Assembly (NCBI GenBank): GCA_006937955.1
Contig: SSNP01000067.1
Coordinates: 1,875,645 to 1,939,644 of the forward strand
From: Pachypanchax playfairii
Taxonomy: Eukaryota; Chordata; Actinopteri; Cyprinodontiformes; Aplocheilidae
Reading direction: 5' to 3'
Length of the DNA: 64,000 nt
Positions 40,501 to 55,500 of this stretch are shown one piece after another. Position numbers and translations under genes: made by a program. The stretch's first letter is position 1, and each line of letters begins with the position of its first letter. The notes beneath the pieces were generated by a model that made no database searches, had not been told where the DNA came from, and saw nothing but the letters and a program-made list of their open reading frames with translations.

Positions 40501-43500
40501 TCTAATTAATTAGATTAAAATTTTTAATCGAGTCCCGGCCCTACTTTAAAGTTAACAGAAAATAAAGGCATCTTACATGAACTGTCTAAATTTGGGGGAA
40601 TGATTTAAATCTGAAAAAGTATAAAATTCTTTCTTAGCTGAAAGAGATTAGGACGACATTACGTTGACTAATAGTGATATTATTAGGAAAAGGTCATCAT
40701 TAATCAACTGCTGGAACCGGTGACTCCATAACAAGTTAAGGAACACTATCATTGATAGATCACATGTGAAACTGCTAATACAAAAACCAAAGAAGAAACT
40801 GTATGACTCCTCCTGAAATGTGCAAATAAATCAATAGATTCAATAAAAAGTATGCTGAACTATAACTTTAAACAAGTTATTTAAAAAATCCCTGCGTTTT
40901 TTATTTAATAGGTTTTACTCCACTGTGATCTGCTGCAGTGTTCTTCATTACAGCAAGACTCCAAACTTTAAATGAAAATATTCTGGCATTTAAAGTTGGA
41001 GATGTTTGTCACCTTAAGTAAAACGAGTGAAACGCAACAGAGGAGAGGAAAAGATGAGAAATTACAAGTAGACTGAAAAATAAATATTGCCAAGGATGAA
41101 GGATTATATCATCAGTGACAAATAATCATAAGCTCCTGCCAAGTGATGACACTCAGTCACAGAGACAAGCTATAAACCTCCAGGCACCAAGAACTGCCGC
41201 TTTTATTTACAGGGAATTTCAGACTTTTTTTTAATAAATATTTTTCTAACAATTACGAAAAATAAAGTTTTCTTAAGTCTTGAAGACTCAGACTACTTAA
41301 GGTGAAGTGAACGAAGCCATATGAGTTAAGAGTCTTTTGTGATTCTGAGGCGTAAACAGAATAGAAAGAACAATTTCAAGGATTTTACGATGTTAATGTA
41401 CACTAACCCCCAGCAGCCTGCACGCTGGGGGTTTCTAGAGTTTGGGGCTGGGTGCCTGCTCCCGGTGGCTGGCCGGTGGGCTGGGCGCTTCCTGGCTCCG
41501 TCAATAACCCTCTTTGGGAGGGGCTGCCCTTGGGTCTCGGACTTCGGATCCGTGTCCTGGGGTGCTTGGGGTGGCTGGGTGCCGGCGGGGCCTGTGGAAC
41601 TGCGCCACGGCTCCCTGGGTCGCCTGTACTGCGGTTGCGGGGTGACTGCGCTGGAGGTTGCCTATGGTCTTTTCTGGGAGGGGGCTTTGGTTTCTCCTGC
41701 GGTGGCCTGCCCAGGCTCTGCCGCTCCAGGGTTGGTAGCTGGACCCCTTGGGTTTGGGTCAGCCCTGTAGTCTGTTTAGAGGTCAGGGGGCCGGGGCTTT
41801 CCACACCCACTGTCAAACAATTTTATGGAGAATCCTTATGATCACAGGCGCATCCATGCACACAGGTGTGCACACAGATATTCATAGACACTCACTGACT
41901 TGGGCTGCAGCTGCCACTGGGGATGTTGTGTGTTAAGCAGTGTCATTATTTGTCTGTGTCCACAATAATATTATCAGTGTTTAAATATAGATGTTGGCAG
42001 ATGCTGTGGTGTCTCTGCTCTTGTTTTTGTCTCTCAGCAGGTGTTGAAGCAGATTTCTTTCTCTCCCAACTTCTCTTCTACCTCTTCTTATCTCTTTTTC
42101 CTCTTCTTTCTATTTTCTCTCTCCTTTGCCATGTCCGCTGACTCAAAAAAGTTGCAATAAACAAAATAACATCTAAATAAAAATAAATAAAGGTAACAAG
42201 CTGAACATTGCAATGATTACTGCATGTTCGGCTTGTGAGAACAAATCTGTCAGGCATTTCTATGCATCCGGACATCAATTCCGACTGCTTTAATATCAGA
42301 AAGGACATGGGGGGGGGGGGAAGGTACACTTAACATCCCTGCACTGTCACTGGTTGTATTTACTCAATCTACTGGAAGATGCAGCCAAACAAAGTCCCAA
42401 ATAATAAAAACAGAGGAAACATGGGGAAGACCAGCTGGATCGGCATCACATAGGTTTTAAAAAAGTTTAAATCCAAAGGAACAAGTTTAAATGAGCACAA
42501 GTCTTTTACATTCTTCTGCTTTGAATTCTAAATGTTTTTCATGTGAATGCACAGTGTTGCTTTAACTCACCCGTAGGCTGTACTTCCAAGAGTCACCACC
42601 AGTCTCTTCAACAGCTAAAAAAAACAGCATTATTTACAAGTTAGAAAATACCTGTTTGGATGTTACAGAAGAGGTTTTACAACAAACAGCTGGATGATCC
42701 TACAAATGCAGCATTATTATCACACTTTTATGGTTTTGGGCTATTGCGATCTCAATTTCCAGACTTCTAAATGATCAGAAACTGACCTTTAAGGAAAAGA
42801 AAAATTCATAAGCAGGTTTAAAATTATTCCCAAAGACTAATTCTACTAAGAATAAGACTTCTATGCACAGGTTCAAAAGTTTCTTATACATAATGCAATG
42901 CTCCTTTATATCTGTGTAGATTTTCAGTCAGATGCCATAATAAGTGGGAAAGTTCTTAACATCAGTGTGTGAGAGCTTAAGAACCTCCTGTAGTGTCATC
43001 CTTTTAAATATTTAGCAGCCCTGTTGCTTTGAACACCAGCCCTTTAACACATTTAATATATTCTACATATCCTCACAGTAAAAATAAAAATGCAGATGCT
43101 CTTCTCAGAGTAATTCTGCACTGAAAGTCAGCTGTGGACATTTCTGTGACCTGTCAGTTTTTAACTTCAGATATCGGGACTCAGTTTGTGTTTTAGGGCC
43201 TGTGTGGTTACCAAAGCTCTCCGGGTCCTCCTCCCACATAGTCAGTTCTTCTTCTGTGAGAAGAAAGTAGTGTGAGACAAGCCGGCGCCCGATCTCTGTC
43301 AGCGTGGGGTGAGTGAAGAAGGCAGTCTTGATCTTGTGAGCTTCTAGACTCTCTGGTTTGCTGTCTAAAGTTTGGATGGGAGAGGGACAGTGGAAAAAAA
43401 GAACTTAGTCACAAGATTAAAACTAGAATGAATCCTTAGTAGAGATCTTCAGTAAAGCCAAACTAACTGGCAAGTGCTGTTCTCCACTGACAATCAAATA

Positions 43501-46500
43501 GCTCGTAAAATAATCTGTAAAATAATCTGTAAGCACTATCCTTCTCAGGAAGCGAGTACGTTTTCAGATGGGTTTAAAATTCAGAGCTAAATTCAGTTAG
43601 TTTTAATTGTCTGATTTGTGTTGTTCTTTTACAGTTTGTTTTAACTTCCTTTGGTTTAATCAACTAAATCTAGTCTCTCTTTCTCTTTTAAACCTTATCT
43701 TACCATCGATGTTTTTGGCTGGTTTGTATGCATCATTCTTTACAATCATCTTGATGAGATTCATGCACTGAACAATGAAGCGTTCAAAGGTCACTCCCTC
43801 TCCAGTAGGTGTGAAAATGTAGGTAACAGCAAACTCCAGGGAGCGCTGGATTAGAGGTATAAACGCATACGGATGATACTCCAGGAAATCTAATAGCTGA
43901 AGGAAGGAAAAGGAAGAAAAACACAGAAGCAAAAAAAAAAAGCACATTAGAACTTACAGTCAAAGTTGTCCTAGAACAAATTATAGATCATTTTTTATTA
44001 ATTATTGAAGATAACTCACAACTTTAGTGTACAGTATGATGGTCTTTTCCAGCTTTTCTCTGCATGTGCTCTCTAATCCAACCTGTCGACCTAAAACAAA
44101 AGAAAAAACTCATTTGTTAACTCATTTGTTAACTCATTTGTTAACTCATTTCGGCCCAAATTAACCAAGAGATCTTGTGGCCGTTGTGGGTGCAACCTAA
44201 GGTTTTTTGCATCCACTGATAGAGTTTCCTCACAATTAAAGGTGGTATGATGTATTTAAAGGAATGTTAATGTTACTTATTACCAGGGCAAAAAGAGTCT
44301 GATTCTCAAAGATCTGCACTGTTTCCAACACACATTTAGTGTGGAATATTACCATCCTGAAGGCTGGTGGTATTTGAATATCAGGAGAAGAAACAGAGTA
44401 AAAACAGCAACTTGCTGCACTGCTGCCTTTACAAAAAAGCAAGAATGACAGGAAATGTCTAATTTATCATCTCTAAATGAGGGTCAGTAGGGCTGTAACG
44501 ATACACCGATGTATCAATCTATCACGATACAGGGAGCAATATCGTATTGTGAGGTCCATTATCGATAATATCGATACAGTAAACATGTAGTACTGACCCC
44601 CACAAGGCAAGACAACATGAGCGCTAAACATTGTATTGAGGTTACGGGCAGTCGCTTAAGCATTTCACTGCATACCATACTATGTATGACTGTGTATGTG
44701 ACAAATAAAATAAAAAAAATAAAAATAAAAAAAAAAGACCCCGAACTGATGTGAAAGCAAATCAGTGGCTTTGAATCTGCAACGTATAGCTGTGATGAGA
44801 AACTAGGGCTGGGCAGTATACCGGTTTGTACCAAAAACCGGTATTTATTTTGGTTATGATAGGAATTTTTCACATACCGCTATACCGGTGAACAGCACCG
44901 CGAACGTTTGAAGTGGGAACGTGTTTCTGCGGGGACCGATTTCAGTGCTACACGCTAAGACCGCACGTGACAACGAAAGTTTTGAATGAAGAATGGCTGC
45001 TGGCGGGGGTTGTAACAGCGACTCACAGATTACTGACCAAGAACAATTTATTCCAAAAAGAGGAACCACATCTGTAGTCTGGAATTTCTTCAACTTTAAA
45101 AGGTTGGACTTCATTTGCAGCAGCCAGCAGTTAGCAACTTAGCTTGAAGAGGCTGTGAACAAAAACACAGTACTGTGCATAGGACAGTAAAATTGACTAT
45201 TTAAAGCCAATCTAATGCAGTAATGTTATTGGTATTATGAACAAATACCGTCAAATACAGTAAAACCGGTATAATTTAGAAAAAAACGTGATCTGAAAAA
45301 TTTGCCATACTGCCAAGCCCTATGAGCAACTATTAAAAATACATGAAGCTTTATTAAATAACTCTTATTACATATTTCTAAGTAAGAATTTTATCTTGTG
45401 ACATATTAGTTTTGTTAATAAAATATTACAAACTAATGTAAAAGTGAATGAGTGAGTTTGTTTCAACCATTGTCATAGTATCAAAGCAAAATAAATATTA
45501 TCCAGAGAGTTTTGTTCTGTTGAAAATGCAAAACAAAGAAAAGTTTTAATGTATCGTATTGTGTGCCATATCGTGAGCAATGTATTGTATGGTAGGATTA
45601 TGTATCGTTACAGCCCTAAGGGTCAGACATTGATGCATCTAAAAAAAATCTCAAAATTAAGAACATATTTCATACTTTCTGAAAGCAAAACTTTATAAAA
45701 ATAAAACATTAAAGCAGAAAGTAATTCCCATTCAATAATTAACTAAAAGTTAGCAGCTTGCAGGATGATTATCTCAGAAAATCTGGGCCTTATTACAAAA
45801 TACAGTATAAAATCAGCTGACTGAGACAGAGAAGAGGCTCAAGAAACAAACATGAATTTCTTTTGATCTATTATACAACACTTTTTAAATTCCCAACTCT
45901 TAATACAGTACTGTCAGCTAATTTGTGTATGTATTCAACTGCAACTGAATTAAAAAATAAATTGCCTACAATATAAATTTGTGTGCCATAAAAACCACTC
46001 ATGATGCAAGAGCAAATAACAAGGTCTTGTGTTTTATAATTTACTTTCTATTAAATCATCCTGATGAAATCAGCAGAGACAATAATAACCTCTGGGACTA
46101 CTCCAATCATCATGAACAAGCAGGTTTACAGTTTCCTTTAGCTTTATGTGCACTTAAATAAGATACTAATATAAAGTGACAAAAAGGTTATCTGGTCAAC
46201 TGATTCATTTGTTTCCTTCATTCAAACTGCTGTACAAATCTGGCACTATGAAAGAATTACTGCATAAACACTATTTAATTTTATTGACATTGTGTCCTCG
46301 TAAACGTTTCTTTGTCTTGCAGGTGTGTAACTGCCAGTAATCATAGGAGGCATCGTGCAAAGTCATCAAAGTCACAGCGGTCATATATCTAAAGAGTCAA
46401 ATCTGCAAATCAGGACAAAAAGAGAAAAGAACTAAAGGGTACTCTTTATTCCTGACAGATGTATGACTTCATAAAATACTTTTTAACAATAAAGTGACAG

Positions 46501-49500
46501 ATGAAAGTAGATGGATGACCTACGTTGGAGGGCAAACCTCAAACAGAAGGAGCCAGACATCTGAATGGACCACAAAGACGGTCTAAAACCACCCGTTTAT
46601 AAGGCTGACCTTATCAAACGGAGCAGAACTGATATTTCTTGCTGGTCCAGCTATGAGCTTTCTTGTCGTTTCCTCTATCTGCCAGGCCCAAATACCAACC
46701 GGGCCATCACCCAAGTAAATATTGGAAGTGATAGTTGTGGCTCATATCTAAACATCTTTTTTTTTTTAACATAAGCTGGAGGAGATTTTATCTCACTTAT
46801 AAGGTGACGATGTGACAAACTTGTCTGGAAAAAATAAATAGGATCCATTGACGCATTTTAAAAGCACAAAACCATTTAAAAAAGATGAAGAACCCATCAA
46901 AAACAGAATTTTAATCCGATTTCAGCTAAGGAGCCTGTAAATGAAATTAAATTGGTATCACTATGTTGAGTTGCTTTCTAATTATCCAGGAAGAAAGCAA
47001 AGTTTGCAAATTTAAACATTGTGATTACATGGTTCAAACACCAATAATTTGAAATTTAAACTGCAAATCCCTCAAACACTATTACTATACTCAGTGTTTT
47101 TGCATCTACATTCCTTTAAAAAGGGCCCAGAACTCAAAGAAACTCTAAAACTCAGTTTGTTTGGCAATGCATGTGAGAATATTATACCAAACTCCCCGTT
47201 CTGGTATCGGCTCAAATGTAAATGGGCTGGTAGTGAAAAGAGTTCTTTTTGAAATGATGCATCTACAAAGAAACAGCTGGATATGGACTGTTACTACACT
47301 CTGATTGTATTTTCTTCTGCAGTAAATACTGTGTAATACTACTGAGAAACTTGATCATTAGTGCACTGGAAGTATCATCAGCAAATCATTGCACCTGCTT
47401 CCTCTTTGCAATCTATGGCAACCATGCCTATATTCTGTTGTCCGACTCCACTTTAGGCAACAATTACAGTTTAGTAGTGAAATAGAGAAGTTTGGGCTTT
47501 AAACAGGTGATCGTGAGTGACACAATCCCTTCTTGATAAACAGCGAAGACCTTTGGCATGATTTTTAGTTTACCCAATCTGTGTAATTTCACTCAGGATA
47601 TTAGTCTCAAGTCCTTTTTGCACTATTCCCAAAAAAAAAAAAAAAGAAAACGTGCGACCATCCGGCTTTGAGCATTTTCAGAAAGAAACATTAAAAAGAG
47701 AAAAAGATATATGTGAGTATTTTATTCCACTGCCAGACAACGGGCAGCCAAATCTCAGTCCATGCTTCGATCTATAATAATCCAATATTGTAGCCTAATT
47801 ATCTCAGAGTAGTGCTTATCACAAGCTACGGTCCTACACAGCATACAAGATGAAGCGTGATGCCAAGCCTTTATGCTGCCGTAGCCAACAAGTTCGTCCT
47901 CTGGGAGATCGTTTTTACAATCATATCTGTAGTTCCTGGAGCTCGAAGCACACTGAGACTGGTAGCGGTTTAAAAACGTAATAATCTTGTTTCAGTCTGT
48001 CTAACCACATTTAAAATGTTTAAACATGCCAATTTGGGTGTAAAAACATAGTTTTGTGCAGTCAAATAACAACAGAATATTAGATAAGTTAGAAAAGCTT
48101 TTGATCTGACAAGAACTAAAAATTTCAAAAACCTTCTTTCCTCCAAGATGGTTCCTACCTTTTCAATAACAGTTTATGGTAAAGTGAAAGAACAGTCGCC
48201 CCAAAAGAATCCCTACCTTCCAACTTTTAATTGGACACCTTCATTATGCAGAACTGTTACAACACCCTGACACAGAGTGTCAAAGTATCTTAGATGTGCT
48301 TTCTGCATCCACTAGATGAAACACTGATAAGAGTGTTTGTTTACAGGAAGGAGAGTCGAAGATCAAAGATTCAAGACCGAGAATGTGACAAGTACTCACA
48401 GCATTCCAAGAACTGTTTTAGCCTTTCAAACACAGCATTCAGGAAACCCTGAAAAGGAAGAAAGGAAGAGAGGGTGAGATAAGTTTCATCTTTCTTTTAG
48501 ATTCCAGCAGCTGAATCACTCCTGATTGCTTCAAAAGTGCTCCAGAGGAGATAAACTAGCCGACGAATTGCATGTACGTGGGCACACTTGCCTTTGTGCT
48601 TATGAGTATAAATAAAAGTGCCGAGCTACACAGTATGCGAGAGAATCAATTTTCAGTTGCTCTGCTGTAGTAGCAGCTTAGCATGAGAAATTAGATGATA
48701 GATGGAGGTGCTATCCGTTTTATTCGGCATTAATGTTGAGCCATGAGGTCAACAGCAGTCTCATTAATCACACGTACCAAAAACGCATTTCAGCCAGCAG
48801 CTGAAGTTTCAACGGTATTAGAAGGGAGGGGGGGGTCACACGTAAAGCACAAATGAGAAGTGGGTGGTGGATGATGAAGAACACAGTTCACAACAGACAC
48901 TTGTTAAGACACTGGTGGGATTCTGATAAGAGGTTCTTAGAAAGGGAACAACGTGAAAAAAGGACTATACTGAATAAGTTATGAAATAGGTTGGACAATT
49001 AAAAAGTTGGGAGAGATGACCCAAGAAGGAATTAAAAAAGGATTAAGTCATCAAAAGGCGTCAGCAAAGTAAAAAAAAAAAAAAAATGCTGAAAACCTTG
49101 AGAGGACGTAAGCTCAGTTAGAACTTATTCTGATGAAAATCTAAACTAGAACACATGATCGCAGATAAAAGAAAGAGACAGACAAAACCCAATATACGAA
49201 TGAAAAAAATTAAATGCTAAAATTTGTAGCCATTAGGGCTGTTGACTTTGGTCGTTTAGTTGACTAATCAATCAATACCGTCTTGGTCAACTGACATTCT
49301 CATTGGTCGACCAGTTTCATTTTATCTTTCCACCAATAAAGAAATTTTCATTGATTGACCTTGATATTTATTCGTTCATAAGCAGTTATATATATACTGT
49401 ATCTGTATTCTAAATATAATTAGCCTTTGTTTAATCCCCAACTTTAAATGCTTTAATTTACCCGTTAGGCTATTCTGTAACAGTGCCAGAGTTTAGCGCA

Positions 49501-52500
49501 CTGTAGAATGCTCAGAAACTGCACCAGTGACTGACTGCACAAAGCATGGATGCTGCTTCGCCCTCAGTAAGGAATGCAGGTACACGCTCAGAAATAGAGG
49601 TACGAGACAAGTACATTTTTGTACCTATAGGTAAATTGTTCCCGCAAAAGTACAATATTGGTCTTTAAAAGGTCAAAAATGTCCCTCTGAGGGTTAAAAT
49701 TGATATAAAGTACAAATTTGTACCATTTCAACTGCACCTTCAACCCTGGCCAAGGCTGGTTAATCTCCCTTTTATTAAGTTTCATCCATCATTTTCAATA
49801 TTATGTTTCAGAATGTTGGTTTAAAACTGCAAAACGTGGCATAATTTTACTGTTTTAGTGGAAAAACTTCATAAGGTACAAAAATGGACCTGGACTACAG
49901 GGTACACCCCGAGCGACAAGAAGGGTACAAATTCTTGTCTCGTACCTCTATTTCTGAGAGTGTAGTTCTGCTGTATTCCGTTAGAATGCTACTTGTTTTG
50001 GCTGTAGTCGACAAAATGTCCGGCAGTTTTAACAGTTATATTTTAGTTATATCTCTCTGCGTCAAAATTCGACTGGTTTCGGCAGCAACTCATTAATATT
50101 CACTATTTGAATTTGCTTGACTCAGATTGGCTAACAAACTAGCCTATGAGAGCAAGGTATAGTGTTTCCTGCCCCGCTGCACATGGCAACAGCTCACATA
50201 CTCTCTTCCGGTTTGCTACATCTTATGCTACAACTTTTAGCTAGGCAGCATGCTAGGCGTGGTTTCAACTGCGGGAGCTGATGAATACTAACGAACAAAG
50301 GAGTTGTGATGAAACAGATACAGGCCGTTCAAACTCGGGAGAACTCGGGTTTTATCACCACCTGCGTAGTTTGAGAGATTAAAACTGAAAGAGAAGTTGT
50401 TGACCTGTTTTCACACCCACTATGAAGGTAAGAACACCTGTGGAGCTAAAATATTCAACAGAAACCTCAGAAAAACAGTTTTTAAGGGAAGGGCCTCTTT
50501 AAAGGTGGTAAAGAGGATTTTGCCCCGAAGCTCAACGGCCATTTATTTCAAGCCTCACCAGGGCTATGATTTATGTATATTGTTACTTTTTCTTTAGGAA
50601 ACCATAAGTACAAGACCGTTACAAGTCGATAAAATGATTTTAAAGTAAATTTGACATCAAAATTTGCTTTATCATCTTTAATTTTCAAAGAATTGTATTA
50701 TTATTATTATAGCGTTGTGTTATTGATGTTTTTTTGTTGTTGTTGTTTTTTAAAGGCTCTATGACAATTGTTTAATAAATGTTCAATCAAAATGCAAGTT
50801 TTTTTTAATCTACTAATCATTGCACGGGACAGGAAAATAATTATATAAATATACATAAGAAATATAAATGTGTGTAAAAAAAAAGAAAGCGATATTTAAC
50901 CATGAACTGAATAAAAATGATCCAAAATGAATACAATATTGTTCCCATGTAGCAACACTCCTGTAGTGCTCGTTAGCTATGTAACAAAACCTTGAAAATC
51001 AATTTATTATGCAGAATAAGTTTTAAATATTTCATGTCGAGGCACCCTGCATGAAAACTGGCACAGGTTCTCCTTCCTGGAGTCGGTGTTTTCTATCCCT
51101 GCAAAAGCTCTCCGGTGATGCGTCCCCCTGCGATGACTGGAAAACAGACCTCAAATGTCTGAAACGATCATGTCATGTGTGAAGAGACTCAATGCAGAAC
51201 AATTCTAAACTGCAGAGCCAACAATGAATGTCAAACTACTGCCACAGGGCTGTGACACAACAAGCAGAGTTCAAAAAGCAGTGCCAAACAAAGACAGATG
51301 GCTGCACTGCTCATCTTTTTCAAAAGACTTGAGTCTGAACACGCTGCACAATAAAATCAATAATATACACATGAGTAACTGAGTCTGTGTGAGAGGAAAT
51401 AACTACTGAGTCTTCTTTGTGTTCCAAGGAACATCACACGGACAGGAAAACTTTACTTTTCACTTAAGATTGGATTATAGGTTGGGAAAAAAGGTTGCAC
51501 CAAAAATGTAATTACCAAAAACATCAAATGAGGAAACAGATGTGGAACGAACATGTTGTCCCATTGTGTTACTAAGACACCTTTTGTTGGGTTCGCTCTT
51601 ATTTATTATCTATTTTTATAGATTTGCGCATGAATTTTTCCATCAATTCTTGTTGTGAGATAAACAGAAATCTCCTAAATAAATCATGCTGCTGGATGCC
51701 GTAATACTGCAGCTATACTTGGTGTTTCAAGCCAAAAGGGCCAAAAATATTTGAATCTAAAAACTTTTGAGTGTTGATGTTGGTCCACCTCAAACGTAAG
51801 TTTATTTGCAGCCAAATTATTCACCCATTTCGACTCTGATCGTGGTCCTTGAGAGCCACAATCCTGTGTGTTGTAGACATTTCTCTGCTTCATTTCTCTC
51901 TTCCTATGTTTACTTGTTAACTAAAACCAACATAAAAAATAATAATTCCTGTAAAAGTAGTACATTCCTTCATCAAATAAACGTCGTTCAGTAAACAAAG
52001 TAACCAGAATCTGGAACTGGGGTTGAAAGAACTGGAACATTTTGTAAAAAAAAAAAATAATAATTTCATCAACTCTCAGCTCAGAGGAAACCAAAGCACA
52101 TAGCAGAGATTATTTTAAACCCGATTTAAACTAAACTGAAATAACAGTTTAATAGAGTGGAACTTTTTTCCCACACTCAGACGAGGAGAAGAGCTCAAAC
52201 AGAACTGTTGACTCTTTGAACCAAGACAAGGCTTAAGGCACTTTCAATCATCGAAGCCACACATATTTTGCACGCTACAACTGGAGTTATTTTTAACCCA
52301 AAACAGGAAGAAGAAAAAAAAATCTGCCATATAGAAAAACACAAGGAAATAAAACAGAAAGGTTATAAAGACAGACACAGTCAGCTGAAACTCACCATCA
52401 CTTCCATGTTGTGTTGCGGCTCTTGAAATCCATGAACTGTCAATTTGCGAAGCACTAAAATAAGAGGGGGGGGTGAATATTTAGGATCCTCACCTACTAT

Positions 52501-55500
52501 AAATTACATCAACAACCAGTGATTCAGAACTTACTGACAGTTTAAAACAGGAAAACATGAGCACGTATGTGAAATAAATCACTTATTTATAACAACAATT
52601 TCCTTTCTGTGTGAGCAGATTACTGAAGCTCCTTTGCATAATAACGAGCTTCTGTTTTGTGTTTAAATATGCGACTATCTGAGGTTGTGTGTGCGTGTGC
52701 ATTTGTTGCTACCTTTTAGGGAGAGCAGCGTCCTCTCCAGTGAGCTGAGCGCTGCAGCTTCGTCTCTGGCACACACTTGTTGGAGGAAGCAATCGGTGTG
52801 ATGACTCCACAGGGAGCAGGCAAAGCTGTAGATGCCTGACGCCAGCTGCCAATAGTCATATTAACAGTAACGTCAGTTAGACAGCATTAGTCCTGATTTG
52901 AACAGGCCGAACAAAAGGAATTAAACAGATTAACATGCACGCAAACAGCTTCAGAGTTACTGATATCGATGTATTTGTACAGAAACGGTTCAGGTGTTAT
53001 TTAATATTCAGTTTTCGTTAATTTTTTTTCTTCTTAGATAATAGCGAATATCTTAAAAACTCCCAACATTTAAAACATGTTGTAATTGTAGAGTGAGGAC
53101 GAAAAAAATCAGATCTGACAAACAACTTGTTGAAAAAAAAGAAAAAATCCTGCTTTGACAGCACCAGCTGTAAAATATTCTTTCCAGAGACTGTAAGATT
53201 AACTTTTTTCCCAAGAGCTTGTCCCTTTTCATTCTTCACCTCTTAAACTAATCCAATTTACGGAAGCTGAAACTGATAAACAATCTTCTTCTCTATTCTG
53301 GAAGTTTTAACAAATGAACTGATTAATCTTAACTCATTACGGTAATAAAGTAGCTAATGACCAAAAACATGGCTAGTTAGAAAACTGAATATGTCCGCAA
53401 ATGGCCACATTTACTTTAGTGTTTTCAAAATATATTGGTATAATATTTGTATGTATGTATACAAACTGCATTTCTCTGGTTCGGGTGATTTATCCTGTCA
53501 GACGTCAGGAGATTAATTAACACCCAGGAGCAGGAAGGGATTCTAGGATCTATTGATCACTAATGTAACCCGCCCCCCAAACCAGTGTTTGTCATAATTT
53601 GGATAAATAATTCATGGCTGGACAGCTCCTCCTTGTTTTCAGTCAGCGTTTCTCTTGAACAGAGTTCTTGTTTTCCAGCTAGGGGCTCAGAGCAGCTGTC
53701 TGCCTCGCCTGCTGACAAACAACACCTCTGCCAAGGAGGGGAGCAGTACTGATACTTCTCACATGCATGACACCCAGAATGCACTAGGATTTAACGGTCT
53801 CAGACGGCATTTACAGTCTCCATGGCGACCATCCGCCGCACATTAGGCTCCTTTTTAAAAATACAGGGTGAAGCGGCTGAGTCTCCTAACCACTTCGTGG
53901 TTCAGCTCTGACGACACTCGGGTTACACGGCGAGCTTCCGTCTCTCTGGCTGAATGGAAACACGCAGCTGGTCCAGCTGGACTACAAGGCAGGAGACACT
54001 GCTGTCAAGTCGTATCCCAGAACAAAAACACAAAACTTATGTTCACACCTTTATTTACTTAATAATTAAAAAGATATTTTGCACCCTCAAATAAAAAGCC
54101 AGGTTGTGTTTTTCCTCCCTGCTTCCATTCAGGAGGATTTTGGATCCTTGTACCTTCATTTTTTATTCTGTTCAACTAAAGACTCTAGGACCCTTTGACA
54201 CAGTCTTTTATCTATTAATATAAATTTTACTTTAAAGGTTTGTTTAGATTTTTATCTTATTTATTTCTTTCATTTATAAGCTAGAAATTGTTTTGGGGGG
54301 GAATTAAAAATGTACATGAAAGTAAAGATCATGTATCTAATATACATTATATAATTCCAGATAAACTTTTAACCTTTTCTAGTAATAGAAAAATATTTTA
54401 AAATATTTTAAAATGTATATTTATATTTAAAACTATAAGATGCATATTACATAAGACTAATGAATCTACAATAAAGAAACATCAAAGCATGACGAGGCAA
54501 AGTAAATGAGCTTTGCAGAACACAGATGCATAAAAAGATGTCTGATAGAATACACAATACATACAACAGACACTTTTTTTGTTGTTGTTGCCAGGAGATA
54601 AACTAAAGCGCTACGTCTGTTGTTCAGCAGGCAGGTAATCACACAACATGTGTTTTCGCATACATAAAAAGATTTGCCTCAGTGTGGCTGAGAGGGAGGC
54701 TTCTCACAGATTAATGTAATATCCTGAGGTGGACAACAATCACTATCAAGACCCCAGGTGGGACAATGAACTGACAAATATGATCAACCAATAAGAGAAG
54801 CTCTGCCACAAATAACGTTCTGTTCTCTTTGTTAACAGCTGACAGAAACCTTAATGGATGGAGACTGACAGCTTTGATTCATTCTGTTGTAACTTAACAT
54901 TTAGAATCACAGAAAAGTTATTTACTTGACTGGAAAACACGGATGAAAGAAATGCTTGTGTTCCAAATATTGAGTTTGGTGAATTATTGCAGAATCATTA
55001 AGAGAGTGAATTACAGTCCAACCAAGAATCCAATATGTTCCCAACCTCTGGGTAAATGTGTTCCTCCTGTTTCAGAACAAAGACAACAAAAAGGCAAATA
55101 TCAAGAAAAGCAAATCATTTCCTTTTTTTATAGAACTGATTTCCTATTCAGCTCACGCAAATAAGAGAAACAACATTCCTGGAAGGAGCACTGTGTTTTA
55201 TTCATCTGTTTAGGAACAATATGAAATGTTAACGGAAAGCTAAGTTTAGTTTGTGAACAACAAACAGCTGAGCGGTAGTTCTACAGATAGATGTAACTTG
55301 TTAATGACAGAGGACACGAGGGGAGGAGCGTTTCCACGCTACTGTTTGCATCATACCAGTTTTACTACTTTGAGTAATATTTATTTAAATGAGACATGAG
55401 AGAATTTGTATCTAATTTTATATTAAAAAAACTGTATTTTTAAGAGTTCTTAGATGTATCAAACCTTTACATTTTAATCAGTTGGAAAAGCCACACATGA

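Larger units (their letters stand above)
39177..42570 (-). other. ipo11: ipo11 intron with BED-hAT and GC-rich repeat
   Basis: Holds the hAT element 39899-40543 and the GC-rich repeat ~41400-42190. A 12-base G run sits at 42310-42321. 40552-41390 shows nothing. Confidence 0.75.
44488..45618. mobile_element. hAT element hosting two other insertions
   Basis: Ends TAGGGCTGTAACGATAC and complement, 8-bp duplication AGGGTCAG (44480-44487 and 45619-45626). Without its two inserts it is about 475 bp with no transposase. It has ATCGATAC/ATCG-rich subterminal regions. Confidence 0.92.
44091..48399 (-). other. ipo11: ipo11 intron with nested transposons
   Basis: Holds the three-level nest 44488-45618. 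45630-48399 shows no recognised feature except A-rich runs, for example near 47630. Confidence 0.7.
48449..52395 (-). other. ipo11: ipo11 intron with hAT, MITE and TTAA-element pieces
   Basis: 49234-50502 is a mosaic of a hAT end, a TA-flanked MITE and the third long-TIR element copy. 48449-49230 and 50503-52395 hold nothing recognised except a hAT MITE scrap near 51830. Confidence 0.7.
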
